The notes below the pieces were generated by a model. The model searched no databases. It was not told the DNA's origin and worked only from the letters and a program-made list of their open reading frames with translations. The position numbers and the translations under genes are program-made. Shown here one piece after another: positions 8,351-18,297 of a DNA stretch of 64,000 bases; position 1 is the first letter of the stretch; every line of letters starts with the position of its first letter. This DNA comes from Acidobacteriaceae bacterium (GTDB lineage: Bacteria > Acidobacteriota > Terriglobia > Terriglobales > Acidobacteriaceae): the NCBI GenBank assembly GCA_031296355.1, contig JARLFX010000228.1, forward strand, positions 20,375 through 84,374. The letters run 5' to 3'.

Positions 8351-10840
8351 ATGAGCACAGCACTCTTCCCCCTGCCGGCCACCGGCGCAGGCTCGTCTGC
8401 GCGTGGAGCCCGGCTGCAGATTCGCAAGGTCGCCGTATTAGGCGCGGGCACGATGGGCTCGCGCATAGCCGCTCACATCGCAAATGCCGGTGTGCCCGTG
8501 GTTCTCCTCGACATAGTGCCCAAGGATGCTCCCCCAGGCGATGCGAAGGCGCGCAACGCAATTGTGAACGCGGCGATGGATGGACTGAAGAAGTCCAGGC
8601 CAGCGTCGTTCTTCGACAACGCCAGTGCGCGGCTGATTACACTCGGTAATTTTGAAGACGATCTCACGAAGATTGCTGACTGCGACTGGATCATCGAGGC
8701 CGTCGCGGAGAATCTTGAGATCAAACGCACGCTGCTGGAGAAGGTGGCGGCAGTGTGCCGGCCAGACGCTATCGTGACGACAAACACGAGCGGGCTGCCG
8801 GTGGCACATATTGCGGAGAAGATGCCGGCGCAGTTCAAGCGGCGCTGGTTCGGGACGCACTTCTTCAATCCGCCGCGCTACATGCGCATGCTTGAGATTA
8901 TTCCGACGGCGGAGAGCGATCCGGCGTTTATCGTAGCAGTGGAACGCTTCTGCGATCGACGGCTGGGCAAGACGATCATCCACGCAAAGGACACGCCGAA
9001 CTTTATCGGCAACCGCATTGGCACGTTCGCGATGCTGAACACGATGCGCATCATGATGGAGCAGAAGCTGAGCGTGGAGGAGATTGACGCGCTGACAGGC
9101 TCTGCGATGGGCTGGCCGAAGACTGCGACGTTCCGTCTGGGCGATCTGGTGGGCGTGGATGTGCTGGCGCACGTAGCCACGAATTTTGAGAAGCAGGCGC
9201 AGGCGATTGGCGATGAACGCGCTGAAGTAACAGTGCCCGAGTTTTTACTGAAGATGCTGGCGAACAAGCAGCTCGGCGATAAGACAAAACAGGGGTTCTA
9301 CAAGAAGGAAGGTAAAGACGCGGAGGGGCGCGATCTGCGCAGCGTGTGGGATTGGGAGTCGCTGGAGTACAAGCCTGCGACGCGTCCGAAATTTTCTGCG
9401 CTGGAGATGGCGAAGAACGTGGAGGCGACGCCAGCGCGGGTGAAACAGTTGCTATGGGGTGATAGCAGCGAGAAGGCGGCTCAGTTTTATTGGCCCGCGC
9501 TGACGGAGCTATTCACGTATGCAGCGAACCGGATTCCGGAGATTTCTGACAACGTGGTGGAGATCGATCGTGCGATGAAGACGGGCTTCAACTGGGAGCT
9601 TGGCCCATTTGAGATGTGGGACGCCGTTGGCGTGAAGGAGACCACGGAGGCGATGCGGGTGGCGGGCGCTCCGGTTGCAAAGAACGTGGAGAAGCTGCTG
9701 GCGAGCGGCAACATGAGCTGGTACAAGGACGATGCGACGGCGGCTTCGGGGCGCAGTTACTTCGATGTGGCAACGGGCGAGTATCTGGCGGTGCCACAGG
9801 CTGAGGGCGTGAGCGCAGTGACGGTGATCAAGAAGGCCAACGGAGTGGTGAAGAAGAATCCAGGAGCGTCGCTGGTGGATATCGGCGATGGCGTGGCGTG
9901 TCTGGAGTTCCACTCGAAGATGAATTCACTGGGCGAAGATATTGTGTCGCTGGTGACCAACGTCTTGAAACCGCAGAGTGAGGCGGTAGCGCAGTTCGAG
10001 GCGTTTGTGATCACGAGCGACGCGACGAACTTCTCCGTGGGCGCGAACCTGATGCAGCTGCTGATGGCGGCGCAGGAGGAGGAGTGGGACGAGGTTGACC
10101 TGATGATTCGCGGCTTCCAGACGATGACACAGACAATCAGGTTCTGCCCGAGGCCGGTGGTAGTGGCACCGTTTGGGCTGTGCCTGGGCGGCGGGGTGGA
10201 GATCGCGATTCATGCTGCGGCGCGGCAGCCGCATGCGGAGCTCTACATGGGGTTGGTGGAGACGGGCGTTGGTCTGTTGCCGGCGGGTGGCGGATGCCGT
10301 GAATTCACAATGCGCAGTGTGGCGGCGGCGAACAGCATACGCCCAGATGCGCGGGGCGAGGGGATTGAACTGTTTGAGGCTCTGAAGAAGAACTTCGAGA
10401 CGATTGCGATGGCTAAGGTTTCAACCTCTGCCGCAGAAGCTCGGGGGCTGGGGTTCATTTCACCGGCGGACGTGATCACGATGAATCGCGAGCGGTTGCT
10501 GACGGATGCGAAGGAGCGAGCGCGGGAGCTGGTAAATGCTGGCTATGTCGCTCCGGTGATGCGAACGGATATTCCTGCGCCGGGCGAGAGTGCGTTGGCA
10601 ACCCTTAAGCTGGCGGTATGGACGCTGAGGGAAGGACAGTTCATCAGCGAGCACGATGCGCACGTGGCGAAGGCAGTGGCGCATGTGCTTTGCGGTGGCG
10701 GTGTGACAGCGGGGACTCCGGTGAGCGAGCAGTATTTGCTGGATCTGGAGCGTGAGGGTTTCCTGTCGCTGTGCGGAGAGAAGAAGACGCAGGAGCGTAT
10801 CGCTTTTACGTTGAAGACAGGGAAGCCTCTAAGGAACTAG
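8351..10840 (+). CDS. fadB: 3-hydroxyacyl-CoA dehydrogenase / enoyl-CoA hydratase fusion
   Basis: An 829-residue bifunctional beta-oxidation enzyme. The dehydrogenase half comes first: Rossmann motif VAVLGAGTMGSRIAAHIANAG near residue 25, then GTHFFNPPRYMRMLEI and NFIGNRIG. The crotonase-type hydratase half is C-terminal, the reverse of E. coli FadB. Hydratase residues are present: Glu617 in LGGGVEIAIHA and Glu637 in VETGVGLLP. ATG 8351 has AGGAG at 8336-8340. An in-frame ATG at 8297 lies inside the promoter/operator and is rejected. Thiolase and acyl-CoA dehydrogenase genes follow on the same strand, together giving a complete spiral for saturated acyl-CoA. The symbol is by function, not by strict orthology. 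Confidence 0.93.
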   Translation: MSTALFPLPATGAGSSARGARLQIRKVAVLGAGTMGSRIAAHIANAGVPVVLLDIVPKDAPPGDAKARNAIVNAAMDGLKKSRPASFFDNASARLITLGNFEDDLTKIADCDWIIEAVAENLEIKRTLLEKVAAVCRPDAIVTTNTSGLPVAHIAEKMPAQFKRRWFGTHFFNPPRYMRMLEIIPTAESDPAFIVAVERFCDRRLGKTIIHAKDTPNFIGNRIGTFAMLNTMRIMMEQKLSVEEIDALTGSAMGWPKTATFRLGDLVGVDVLAHVATNFEKQAQAIGDERAEVTVPEFLLKMLANKQLGDKTKQGFYKKEGKDAEGRDLRSVWDWESLEYKPATRPKFSALEMAKNVEATPARVKQLLWGDSSEKAAQFYWPALTELFTYAANRIPEISDNVVEIDRAMKTGFNWELGPFEMWDAVGVKETTEAMRVAGAPVAKNVEKLLASGNMSWYKDDATAASGRSYFDVATGEYLAVPQAEGVSAVTVIKKANGVVKKNPGASLVDIGDGVACLEFHSKMNSLGEDIVSLVTNVLKPQSEAVAQFEAFVITSDATNFSVGANLMQLLMAAQEEEWDEVDLMIRGFQTMTQTIRFCPRPVVVAPFGLCLGGGVEIAIHAAARQPHAELYMGLVETGVGLLPAGGGCREFTMRSVAAANSIRPDARGEGIELFEALKKNFETIAMAKVSTSAAEARGLGFISPADVITMNRERLLTDAKERARELVNAGYVAPVMRTDIPAPGESALATLKLAVWTLREGQFISEHDAHVAKAVAHVLCGGGVTAGTPVSEQYLLDLEREGFLSLCGEKKTQERIAFTLKTGKPLRN

Positions 10841-10883
10841 AGCTGCGCACGGCGGAGAATGTACGCGCAGAAGCAAAGGCAAA

Positions 10884-10912
10884 GCAGATTCTTCGCTTCG
10901 CTCAGAATGACA
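10884..10912. repeat. Dispersed short repeat, copy 1 (within the fad operon)
   Basis: GCAGATTCTTCGCTTCGCTC followed by AGAATGACA. The same unit, in either orientation, recurs at 42085-42113 and 43284-43368. It has an internal palindromic core (TTCGCTTCGC-like) and lies in the 99-bp gap between fadB and fadA, so it is transcribed with the operon. Confidence 0.8.
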
Positions 10913-10939
10913 AAACGTTGTGGGTGTTAGGAGTTTGAT

Positions 10940-12118
10940 ATGCGGGATGTAGTGATTGCGAGTGCGGTGCGGACGGCGGTGGGAAAGGCTCCACGGGGAG
11001 CGCTGCGGACGACGCGGCCGGATGATCTGGCCGCGTTTGCTATCCAGGGCGCCCTGGCGCGAGTACCGCAACTGGAGGCCCGGGAGATTGAGGATGTCAT
11101 CATAGGCTGCGCTATGCCGGAGGGCGAGCAGGGGATGAATGTGGCGCGCGTGGCGGCATTCCGCGCAGGGTTGCCGATGGAAACGGCGGCGATGACGGTG
11201 AACCGCTTCTGCGCTTCGGGGCTGCAGACAATTGCGCTCGCGGCGGAACGCATTCGCGGCGGTGGGGCTGAGGTGATCGTCGCAGGTGGAACGGAGAGTA
11301 TGAGCTGCATCCCGATGGGTGGGGCGAAGATCTCGGTCAATCCGTGGCTGGTGGAAAACTATCCCAGCAGCTACATGAGTATGGGGCTGACGGCGGAGCG
11401 AGTGGCGGCGCACTATGGCATTACGCGCGAAGCGATGGATGAGTTTGCGCATGCGAGCCACATGAAGGCGCTGGCCGCGATTGGCGCAGGGAAGTTTGAG
11501 GATGAGGTGGTGCCGGTAACGGTGGTGAGTTCGACGCCGAATGGGACCGCGAAGGCGAAGCGGGTAGAGACGGTATTCAAGGCAGACGAGGGGCCGCGGG
11601 CGGACACGTCGCGGGAGGCGCTGGCACAACTGAAGCCGGTGTTTCATGCGAAGGGGACGGTGACGGCGGGGAACTCTTCGCAGATGTCAGACGGTGCAGC
11701 GGCAGCGGTGGTGATGAGCGGCGAGCACGCGCAGGCACTGGGGATTGAGCCGCTGGCGAAGTTTGTGGCGTTCGCGTATGCGGGATGTGATCCGGAAGAG
11801 ATGGGGATCGGCCCGATCTATGCGATCCCAAAGGTGCTGAAGATGGCGGGGCTTTCGCTGGATGACATTGGAGTGATCGAGTTGAACGAGGCGTTCGCGG
11901 CGCAAGCGTTGGCGGTGATGAAGGTATTGGGGATTGATCCGGCACGGGTGAATGTGAACGGCGGCGCGATTGCGCTGGGGCATCCGCTGGGATGTACCGG
12001 GGCGAAGCTGACGGCGACGGTAGTGCGCGAGATGAAGCGGAGTGGTGTGAAGTACGGCATGGTGACGATGTGCGTCGGCGGCGGTATGGGCGCCGCGGGA
12101 ATCTTTGAGGCGGTCTAA
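10940..12118 (+). CDS. fadA: Acetyl-CoA C-acyltransferase (thiolase)
   Basis: A 392-residue thiolase that cleaves 3-ketoacyl-CoA with CoA to acetyl-CoA and a shortened acyl-CoA, the last step of beta-oxidation. The catalytic set is intact: Cys91 in [12 protein letters not shown] (acyl-enzyme nucleophile), His348 in [14 protein letters not shown] and Cys378 in [22 protein letters not shown] and [11 protein letters not shown] are further family blocks. ATG 10940 is preceded by AGGAG (10929-10933). It sits between the dehydrogenase/hydratase fusion and the acyl-CoA dehydrogenase, which favours a degradative thiolase over a biosynthetic acetoacetyl-CoA thiolase. Confidence 0.95.
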   Translation: MRDVVIASAVRTAVGKAPRGALRTTRPDDLAAFAIQGALARVPQLEAREIEDVIIGCAMPEGEQGMNVARVAAFRAGLPMETAAMTVNRFCASGLQTIALAAERIRGGGAEVIVAGGTESMSCIPMGGAKISVNPWLVENYPSSYMSMGLTAERVAAHYGITREAMDEFAHASHMKALAAIGAGKFEDEVVPVTVVSSTPNGTAKAKRVETVFKADEGPRADTSREALAQLKPVFHAKGTVTAGNSSQMSDGAAAAVVMSGEHAQALGIEPLAKFVAFAYAGCDPEEMGIGPIYAIPKVLKMAGLSLDDIGVIELNEAFAAQALAVMKVLGIDPARVNVNGGAIALGHPLGCTGAKLTATVVREMKRSGVKYGMVTMCVGGGMGAAGIFEAV

Positions 12119-12133
12119 CTTTTCACGGAGATA

Positions 12134-13948
12134 ATGATGGCGACAGCGACTGCAGTACCGGCGAAGAAGGTGGCGGGCGGAAGCTTTTTGATTGAGGAGA
12201 GGACGCCCGCGGAGTGTTTCTTCCCGGAAGATTTCAGCGACGAGCAGAAGCAGATTGCAGAGATGGCGGATGCGTTCGCGGCGAATGAGGTGCTGCCGCA
12301 GAACGCTGCCATCGAGGCGAAGGATTTCAGTGTCACGCGGCGGCTGCTGAAAGAGGCCACAGAGCTGGGGCTCACGACGGTGGATATTCCGGAGGAGTAT
12401 GGCGGTCTGGAACTGGACAAGGTGACGTCGGCCATCATTGCGGACCATATTGCGCGGCAGGGAAGTTTTTCGGTTGCGTTCAGCGCGCATGTGGGCATTG
12501 GGACGCTGCCGCTCGTCTGGTACGGCACGGCGGAGCAAAAGGAGCGCTACCTGACGCGGATTGCCAGCGGCGAGTGGGTAGGGGCGTATGCGCTGTCTGA
12601 GTCTACGTCGGCTTCGGATGCGCAGAATGCGCGGACGCGTGCGGTGCTGAGCGAGGATGGGAAGCACTACATCCTGAACGGCGAGAAGATGTGGATCTCT
12701 AACTCGGGGTTCGCGGATATCTTTACGGTGTTTGCAAAGTGCGCTGACCCGAAGGCTCCGGAGAAGGGCGAGAAGCTGACGGCGTTTCTGATTGAGCGCG
12801 GCACGCCGGGTTTTTCTGTGGGGAAGGAGGAGCACAAGCTTGGGATTCGCGGCTCGTCCACCTGTCCGTTGAGCCTGGTGGATTGCAAGGTGCCGGTGGA
12901 GAACCTGCTGGGCGAGATCGGCAAGGGGCATCACATCGCATTCAACATCCTGAACATTGGGCGGTTCAAGCTGGGTGCAGCGGCTGTGGGCGGGTCGCGC
13001 GCGTCACTGGGGATTGCGACAAAGTATGCGAAGGAGCGGAAGGCGTTCGGCAAATCCATCAGCGAGTTTGGGCTGGTGCAGGAGATGCTGGCGGATTCAG
13101 CGGTGGGCGTGTTCATTGGCGAGGCGCTGGCGTATCGCACGGTGGGCATGATCGACGTGGCGCTGGCCGACGTAGACAAGAAATCGCCGGATGCTTCGAA
13201 GGAGATCCAGAAACAGATTGAAGAGTATGCGGTGGAGTGCTCGATTCTGAAGGTGTGGGGCTCCGAAATGCTGGAGATGGTGGTGGACAATACGCTGCAG
13301 ATTCACGCGGGGTATGGGTACGTGGAGGAGTTTCCGGCGGAGCGGGCGTATCGCGATGCGCGCATCAACCGGATCTTCGAGGGAACGAATGAGATCAACC
13401 GGCTGATCATCACAGGCTGGCTGATGAAGCGGGCGATGGCTGGGCAACTGGCGCTGATGCCGGCGATCAAGGCGCTGATGGACGAGGTCATGAGTGGACC
13501 ATCGGCGAAGGAGGAGCGCGAGGGTTCGCTGGCGGCTGAACTGAGCATGCTGGCCAATGCGAAGAAGCTGGCGCTCTTCAGCGCGGGCGCGGCGATGCAA
13601 AAGTATATGCAGAAGATCGCCGACGAGCAGGAAGTGATGGGGGCGCTCTCTGACATGATTATCCAGATCTTTGCGATGGAGAGCGGCCTGCTGAGGGCAC
13701 TGAAGATCGAAGCCTCCGGGGCAAAGGCGGAGAATGCCATCGCTATGGCACGCGTGTATGCGGCACAAGCGATGGAGAGTATTGAAGGCAACGCCAAGCG
13801 GGTGATTGCGGCAGTGGCTGAGGGCGACATGCTGCGGACGCAGATGACTATCCTGCGGCGGCTGACGAAGTATGGCCCCGCAGACACAATTGCGCTAAAA
13901 CGGGTGGTGGCAAAGAATGTGATTGACGCGAACGGCTACGTAGTCTAG
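12134..13948 (+). CDS. fadE: Acyl-CoA dehydrogenase
   Basis: A 604-residue FAD enzyme that oxidises acyl-CoA to trans-2-enoyl-CoA. The core dehydrogenase (residues about 30-420) shows AYALSESTSASDAQNART (flavin contact), MWISNSGFADIFTVFAK, QIHAGYGYVEEFPAERAYRD and RIFEGTNEINRL, where the family's catalytic glutamate lies. The remaining 180 residues form an extra helical C-terminal domain, as in very-long-chain dehydrogenases (VLCAD/FadE5 type), suggesting long-chain substrates. ATG occurs twice (12134 and 12137) after CACGGAG. It begins 15 bp after the thiolase and ends before a strong terminator, so it closes the fad operon. Confidence 0.95.
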   Translation: MMATATAVPAKKVAGGSFLIEERTPAECFFPEDFSDEQKQIAEMADAFAANEVLPQNAAIEAKDFSVTRRLLKEATELGLTTVDIPEEYGGLELDKVTSAIIADHIARQGSFSVAFSAHVGIGTLPLVWYGTAEQKERYLTRIASGEWVGAYALSESTSASDAQNARTRAVLSEDGKHYILNGEKMWISNSGFADIFTVFAKCADPKAPEKGEKLTAFLIERGTPGFSVGKEEHKLGIRGSSTCPLSLVDCKVPVENLLGEIGKGHHIAFNILNIGRFKLGAAAVGGSRASLGIATKYAKERKAFGKSISEFGLVQEMLADSAVGVFIGEALAYRTVGMIDVALADVDKKSPDASKEIQKQIEEYAVECSILKVWGSEMLEMVVDNTLQIHAGYGYVEEFPAERAYRDARINRIFEGTNEINRLIITGWLMKRAMAGQLALMPAIKALMDEVMSGPSAKEEREGSLAAELSMLANAKKLALFSAGAAMQKYMQKIADEQEVMGALSDMIIQIFAMESGLLRALKIEASGAKAENAIAMARVYAAQAMESIEGNAKRVIAAVAEGDMLRTQMTILRRLTKYGPADTIALKRVVAKNVIDANGYVV

Positions 13949-13964
13949 CAAAAGAGCGATCTTT

Positions 13965-13996
13965 GGCCGCCGGGGAGGCCTCTCCGGCGGCCTTTT
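13965..13996 (+). terminator. Rho-independent terminator of the fad operon
   Basis: GGCCGCCGG (13965-13973) pairs with CCGGCGGCC (13984-13992), with a further inner GAG/CTC pairing, and is followed directly by TTTTTGTTTG. It lies 17 bp after the fadE stop. Confidence 0.92.
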
Positions 13997-14101
13997 TGTT
14001 TGTTGCAGATGCGGCAGGACTCAAGCGTGGTTCGCCCGTATGGGAGGATATAGATATCCACTGTTTACTTTTGAGTAACGGTCGGTAAGAATCGACTCGA
14101 A

Positions 14102-17100
14102 ATGTCCATCTGGAAAACCGTACGTCGAATGCGCACCTATCTGCTGCAAATTGCCGGAATTGCACTTGCAGCGGCGTGCCTGCAGGCCCCAGTGGCCGCG
14201 GCCCAGACAACCACGGTGACAGGCACGGTTTCACCGCTGCTGGCATCGGCAAACGATCTGGGAGCATTGCCGATCTCACAGGCGATGAGTGGCCTGGTGC
14301 TGCAATTGAAGCCCAGCGCAGATTTGGCGCCCTTTGCGAACGCGGTATCTGATCCCGCTTCAGCACAGTATCGCAAGTGGCTGACCGCATCACAGATCGC
14401 AGACCGCTTTGGAGCATCTCAGGCGCAGGTGGATGAGCTTACGGCATGGCTTACGTGCTACGGCTTGCAGGTAACGTTTGTTGCCCAGTCACGCGGCTTT
14501 CTAGTGGTGAGTGGCACGGTTGCTCAGATTGAAAATGCATTCGGTGTCCAACTTGACCGCTTCCTGCTGGCTAATGGCGCCGCTGGTTTTGCGAATCTGG
14601 CTGACCCAGTGCTTCCGGCGAAGATAGCCTCCAGTATCGCGAATATTCGCGGGCTCAATAGCTTTGCATATGCTCCTGCAACCGCAGCGAAAGCACTGGT
14701 GGCTGCGGGCGCAGCAGATGCGGTGACGGCGCTCCATGCGGCCCCTCTGGCGGCACAAGGGTGGAATGGCACCGGTGTATCGGTAGTATTGGCTGGCAGC
14801 AGCGAGGGCGTGGCGGCAAACGCAGTTGCGCCGCGCGCTGTGGTGAGCGATGACTCTTCGCTTGTAGCCGATTCCTTGCTGGCAGCGGCGGAACAGATTG
14901 ATGCCAATACGGCCCCGGTACTGCGCGTGGCAGGCGGATGCGTGGCCAGCCTGACCACGGCGGACATGGCATGGTTTGAGCAGGTGGCATTGCAGGCGAA
15001 TGCCCAGGGGATCACACTGGTGGCTGCAACCGCTGATTGCAGCAGCGGTGCAGCATTTCCGGCATCGCTAGGTGAAGTAACTGCTGTGGGTAAGCTGGGC
15101 AGTGCATTCAGCGCGGCAACATCCTTCGCGCGGTCTACATGGCAGAATATTGCAGGTCTGCCCGTGGATGGATTGCGGCATACCCCCGATCTATCCGTGA
15201 CCTCTCCCGCAGGCGCTGGGGACGCAGCAGCATTCGCAGGAGCAGTGGCGCTGATTGTGCAGAAAGCCAACGGCCTTCGGCAGGGCAATATCAACAGTTT
15301 TCTGTACTCGCTGGCGAATCTTCCTGGAGTTTTCAGTACTGCAAGCTCATCAAGCGGGCTTCATGCTCTGGCCAGTTCTACAAATACCCCAACGTCGGCA
15401 AGTTTCGATGCACTGGAAGGGCTGGGTGTACCCGACCTGACGGCGCTGCTGTCATTTGTGCCGCTGGCGGGATCAACGACGAGCTCTACACAACTCGTGG
15501 CCAGTAACTACAACATAACCTACGGTCAGAGTGTGACGCTGACAGCGACAGTGTTACCTTCGTCGCCAACGCCGACTGGATCCGTGCTCTTCTCGTATCC
15601 AAACGGATATCAAATTGTGAGTTTATCTGGCAATACGGCTTCGCTGGTGCTGAGTTCCCTGGACGGGGGGAATAATACAATTACGGCGAGCTATTACGGG
15701 GATACGACTTATGCGGCGAGCGGCAACACCAGCATAAATGTGACTGTGCAGCTACAGAGTGTGACCATCACAACAACTCCGACGGGCACGCCGACCATTG
15801 GGGTGAGCTTCCCGGTGACGGTAACGGTGTCCGGTTCATCCTCCGGAACGTGGCCTCCGATGGGTACCGTAACGGTGACACCGCAGGGTGCGAGCAACAG
15901 CACGGCTGGTACGGGGACACTGGGGAGATTTAGCAACAGTGTGACGGTGGATGTGACCGTTGGACAGGCAGGCCCATTCAACCTTGTGACGGCGTATGCG
16001 GGCAACATAGACTATTCGGGCGCCAACCAGAGTACGCAGATCACGGTGGCACCGGGAACAACGACGACGGCACTGACGTACTCGCCGACGCCGCCTGTGG
16101 CGGGTCAGCCGATTACGCTTTCGGCGACGGTGACGGGATCGGTATCGACCCCAGTGCCGACGGGCACTGTCCAATTCTATGATGGCACGACGCAGTTGAC
16201 GACGGGATCGCTTGCGAGTGGCGTGGCGACGGCGACGGCGACGCTTTCGCCCGGCAAGACCCATTCGCTGACGGCGAAGTATGTGGGCGACACTAATTTC
16301 TCTTCCAGCACATCGAGCGCCGTCTCAGCAGTGGGTGGGACGATTGCCAGCGTGACGGGGCTGAGTTCCTCTACCTATACGTCGACATATGGGAGCAATG
16401 TCACGTTCACGGCGGTTGTAACGCCGGACCCGAGTGTGACTACGACACTGGTTCCGTCGGGCAAGGTCAATTTCTATTCCAACGGCACCCTGCTGGGATT
16501 TGCGACGTTGACGAAGGGGGTGGCGAACTATTCCACGACAGCGCTTCCAGTCGGTTTGGCGTCGATTACCGCGACGTATGTGGGCGATACGAACTTTGCG
16601 ACCAGCAATAGCTCGGACTATAACGGGGTGACGGTATCGGCTGCGGCGGGAACGCTGACGGCAAGCGTGGCTCCATCAAGCAGCGTTCCGTATGGCGCGA
16701 CGGCAACGGTGACGGCAACGCTGACGCTTTCAAACGGAGGAACGCCGACAGGCACGATCACTGCGACGATTCCGGGCACGAACGGCGGCACGTACACCGG
16801 CACATTAGTGCCAAACACCGGCGGCTCAGCTACGGCGACGATTGTGGTGAATGCACCGCCGCCTGGAAACTACACGATTACGGTTGCGTGTGCCACGGCC
16901 ACGACGAACTATACCTGCGCGCCTACCACAGTCGCGCTGGGTACAGTGAAGGGGATTACGGCGACTACGGTAAGCTTTGTTCCCACCGCGCCCATGGCTG
17001 GGCAGACGACACAGCTTACGGCGATCATCGCTACCACTGGCGGCGGCACGCTGAGCTATACCTATACAGGTTCCGTTACGTTTTATGACAATGGTGCAGC

Positions 17101-18115
17101 CATCGCCACTGCAGCCGTAGCTTCTAATCAGGCCACTACCAACGTTACGTTCAAGGCGAACGTTGTCCACAACATCACGGCCATCTACTCCGGAGATATC
17201 AACTGGACAGGGAGCAGCTCGACAGTCGCGACGGTCACCGCCGCCGCCAGTCCGACAACCACCACACTTGCAACAAATCTTCAAACCGCGCTAGTCGGAA
17301 CAAATGTAATTTTGACGGCGACGGTGGGAAGCAGCAGCAGCACACTGGTGCTTGTACCCACAGGATCAGTCACCTTCTACGACAACTACAACGGCGTTGT
17401 CTCTACGCTTGGCACGTCCGTATTGAGTGCCAGCGGCCCCTATGCATCCATTGCAATATTGACCTCAACGGGGCTACAGGGCGGCACACACAGCATCTTC
17501 TCCATCTATAGTGGCGATAGCAACTTCGCAACATCGACCAGTGGGACGCTCATCATCACGGAGCAGGACTTCAATCTGGTGTTCGTGCCAGGATCGCTCA
17601 CGCTCACACGTGGCCAGAGCGGACAGGTAGCGGTGATTCTGGGGACGGTCGGAGGCTTTACTGGCAACATTACCTTCGGCTGCACGCCTCCGCCCGATAC
17701 CGAGACGACCTGCTCGTTTCTTCCGTCCACCATCGCTTCTGGCGGTTCGACCACGCTCTACATCGGGACGACCGCTCCAAGCGCGGTGAAGGGAACGCCG
17801 ACCGCCCATAATTCGTTACGGATGCTTGCTCCCGTGGTGATTGCCGGACTACTACTGCTCGCGCCTGTCGGTCGCAGAAAGTTCCGTGCCGGGCTGCTGG
17901 TTCTGATGCTTGCGGCTGCACTGGCAAATTTTGGATGCGCAGACGTGACTCTCGGCAATAGCTCCGGCGGTTCGGGCAGCTCTGGCGGAGGCACGACTAC
18001 CGGAACCCCTCAGGGAACCATGAACTTCACCATCACCACTGCCGGAACTTCGTCCAGTTCCAGCGGCACCTACACCGTACGCCATACGACTAGTTACATG
18101 GTGACGGCCCAGTAG
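14102..18115 (+). CDS. Secreted S53-like (pseudopeptidase) protein with Ig-like repeats
   Basis: A 1337-residue exported protein. A signal peptide (residues about 1-34, ending VAAAQ) is followed by a pro-kumamolisin activation-like domain (about 50-190; YRKWLTASQIADRFGASQAQ). Next comes a shortened S53-like domain (about 210-420) in which the catalytic serine position is alanine: A372 aligns with Ser569 of the next gene (AGAGDAAAFAG against GGTSVGAPAFAG). From about 460 to 1150 there are about seven bacterial Ig-like repeats (TPTGTVQFYDG..., YVGDTNF...). The C-terminus has two hydrophobic segments around GRRKFR, a cysteine at 1279 and a Ser/Gly-rich tail. It is probably a surface adhesin or inhibitor-like paralogue rather than a protease; the function is unknown. 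Confidence 0.85.
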   Translation: MSIWKTVRRMRTYLLQIAGIALAAACLQAPVAAAQTTTVTGTVSPLLASANDLGALPISQAMSGLVLQLKPSADLAPFANAVSDPASAQYRKWLTASQIADRFGASQAQVDELTAWLTCYGLQVTFVAQSRGFLVVSGTVAQIENAFGVQLDRFLLANGAAGFANLADPVLPAKIASSIANIRGLNSFAYAPATAAKALVAAGAADAVTALHAAPLAAQGWNGTGVSVVLAGSSEGVAANAVAPRAVVSDDSSLVADSLLAAAEQIDANTAPVLRVAGGCVASLTTADMAWFEQVALQANAQGITLVAATADCSSGAAFPASLGEVTAVGKLGSAFSAATSFARSTWQNIAGLPVDGLRHTPDLSVTSPAGAGDAAAFAGAVALIVQKANGLRQGNINSFLYSLANLPGVFSTASSSSGLHALASSTNTPTSASFDALEGLGVPDLTALLSFVPLAGSTTSSTQLVASNYNITYGQSVTLTATVLPSSPTPTGSVLFSYPNGYQIVSLSGNTASLVLSSLDGGNNTITASYYGDTTYAASGNTSINVTVQLQSVTITTTPTGTPTIGVSFPVTVTVSGSSSGTWPPMGTVTVTPQGASNSTAGTGTLGRFSNSVTVDVTVGQAGPFNLVTAYAGNIDYSGANQSTQITVAPGTTTTALTYSPTPPVAGQPITLSATVTGSVSTPVPTGTVQFYDGTTQLTTGSLASGVATATATLSPGKTHSLTAKYVGDTNFSSSTSSAVSAVGGTIASVTGLSSSTYTSTYGSNVTFTAVVTPDPSVTTTLVPSGKVNFYSNGTLLGFATLTKGVANYSTTALPVGLASITATYVGDTNFATSNSSDYNGVTVSAAAGTLTASVAPSSSVPYGATATVTATLTLSNGGTPTGTITATIPGTNGGTYTGTLVPNTGGSATATIVVNAPPPGNYTITVACATATTNYTCAPTTVALGTVKGITATTVSFVPTAPMAGQTTQLTAIIATTGGGTLSYTYTGSVTFYDNGAAIATAAVASNQATTNVTFKANVVHNITAIYSGDINWTGSSSTVATVTAAASPTTTTLATNLQTALVGTNVILTATVGSSSSTLVLVPTGSVTFYDNYNGVVSTLGTSVLSASGPYASIAILTSTGLQGGTHSIFSIYSGDSNFATSTSGTLIITEQDFNLVFVPGSLTLTRGQSGQVAVILGTVGGFTGNITFGCTPPPDTETTCSFLPSTIASGGSTTLYIGTTAPSAVKGTPTAHNSLRMLAPVVIAGLLLLAPVGRRKFRAGLLVLMLAAALANFGCADVTLGNSSGGSGSSGGGTTTGTPQGTMNFTITTAGTSSSSSGTYTVRHTTSYMVTAQ

Positions 18116-18177
18116 CGCCAGCGTACAGAATAGTCTGTCTGGAAGTGTCAGGAATCCGCAACTTTCCTTAACAAATC

Positions 18178-18205
18178 CCGTCTAACGAGACGGCTTCCCG
18201 TTTTT
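18178..18205 (+). terminator. Probable terminator after the first S53-like gene
   Basis: CCGTCT-AACG-AGACGG (18178-18193) forms a 6-bp stem with a 4-nt loop; a T5 run follows at 18201-18205 after a 7-nt gap. The gap weakens the call. Confidence 0.55.
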
Positions 18206-18221
18206 GATTGCAATTCCGCAT

Positions 18222-18241
18222 GAGGTGGTTATTTTCACCTC
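18222..18241. promoter_or_regulatory. Inverted repeat upstream of the S53 peptidase gene
   Basis: GAGGTG-N8-CACCTC (18222-18227 and 18236-18241), with an AT-rich centre, lies 57 bp before the ATG at 18298. It could be an operator. No convincing -35/-10 pair was found around it. Confidence 0.3.
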
Positions 18242-18297
18242 TGCGCGCGTAGCATAGGGAATTCAGCAGTGCATTTCAACCCGAATCGAGTCGCACT

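Noticed and set aside
15480..17560. CRISPR or DNA tandem repeat array
   Set aside because: The periodicity comes from Ig-like protein repeats of about 100 residues with divergent DNA, not identical DNA units with spacers.
14102..18115. Frameshift or assembly error as the reason for the missing serine in the first S53 protein
   Set aside because: The frame is open through 1337 codons, the flanking AFAGAVALI block aligns, and the domain is shorter throughout, so the loss is evolutionary.
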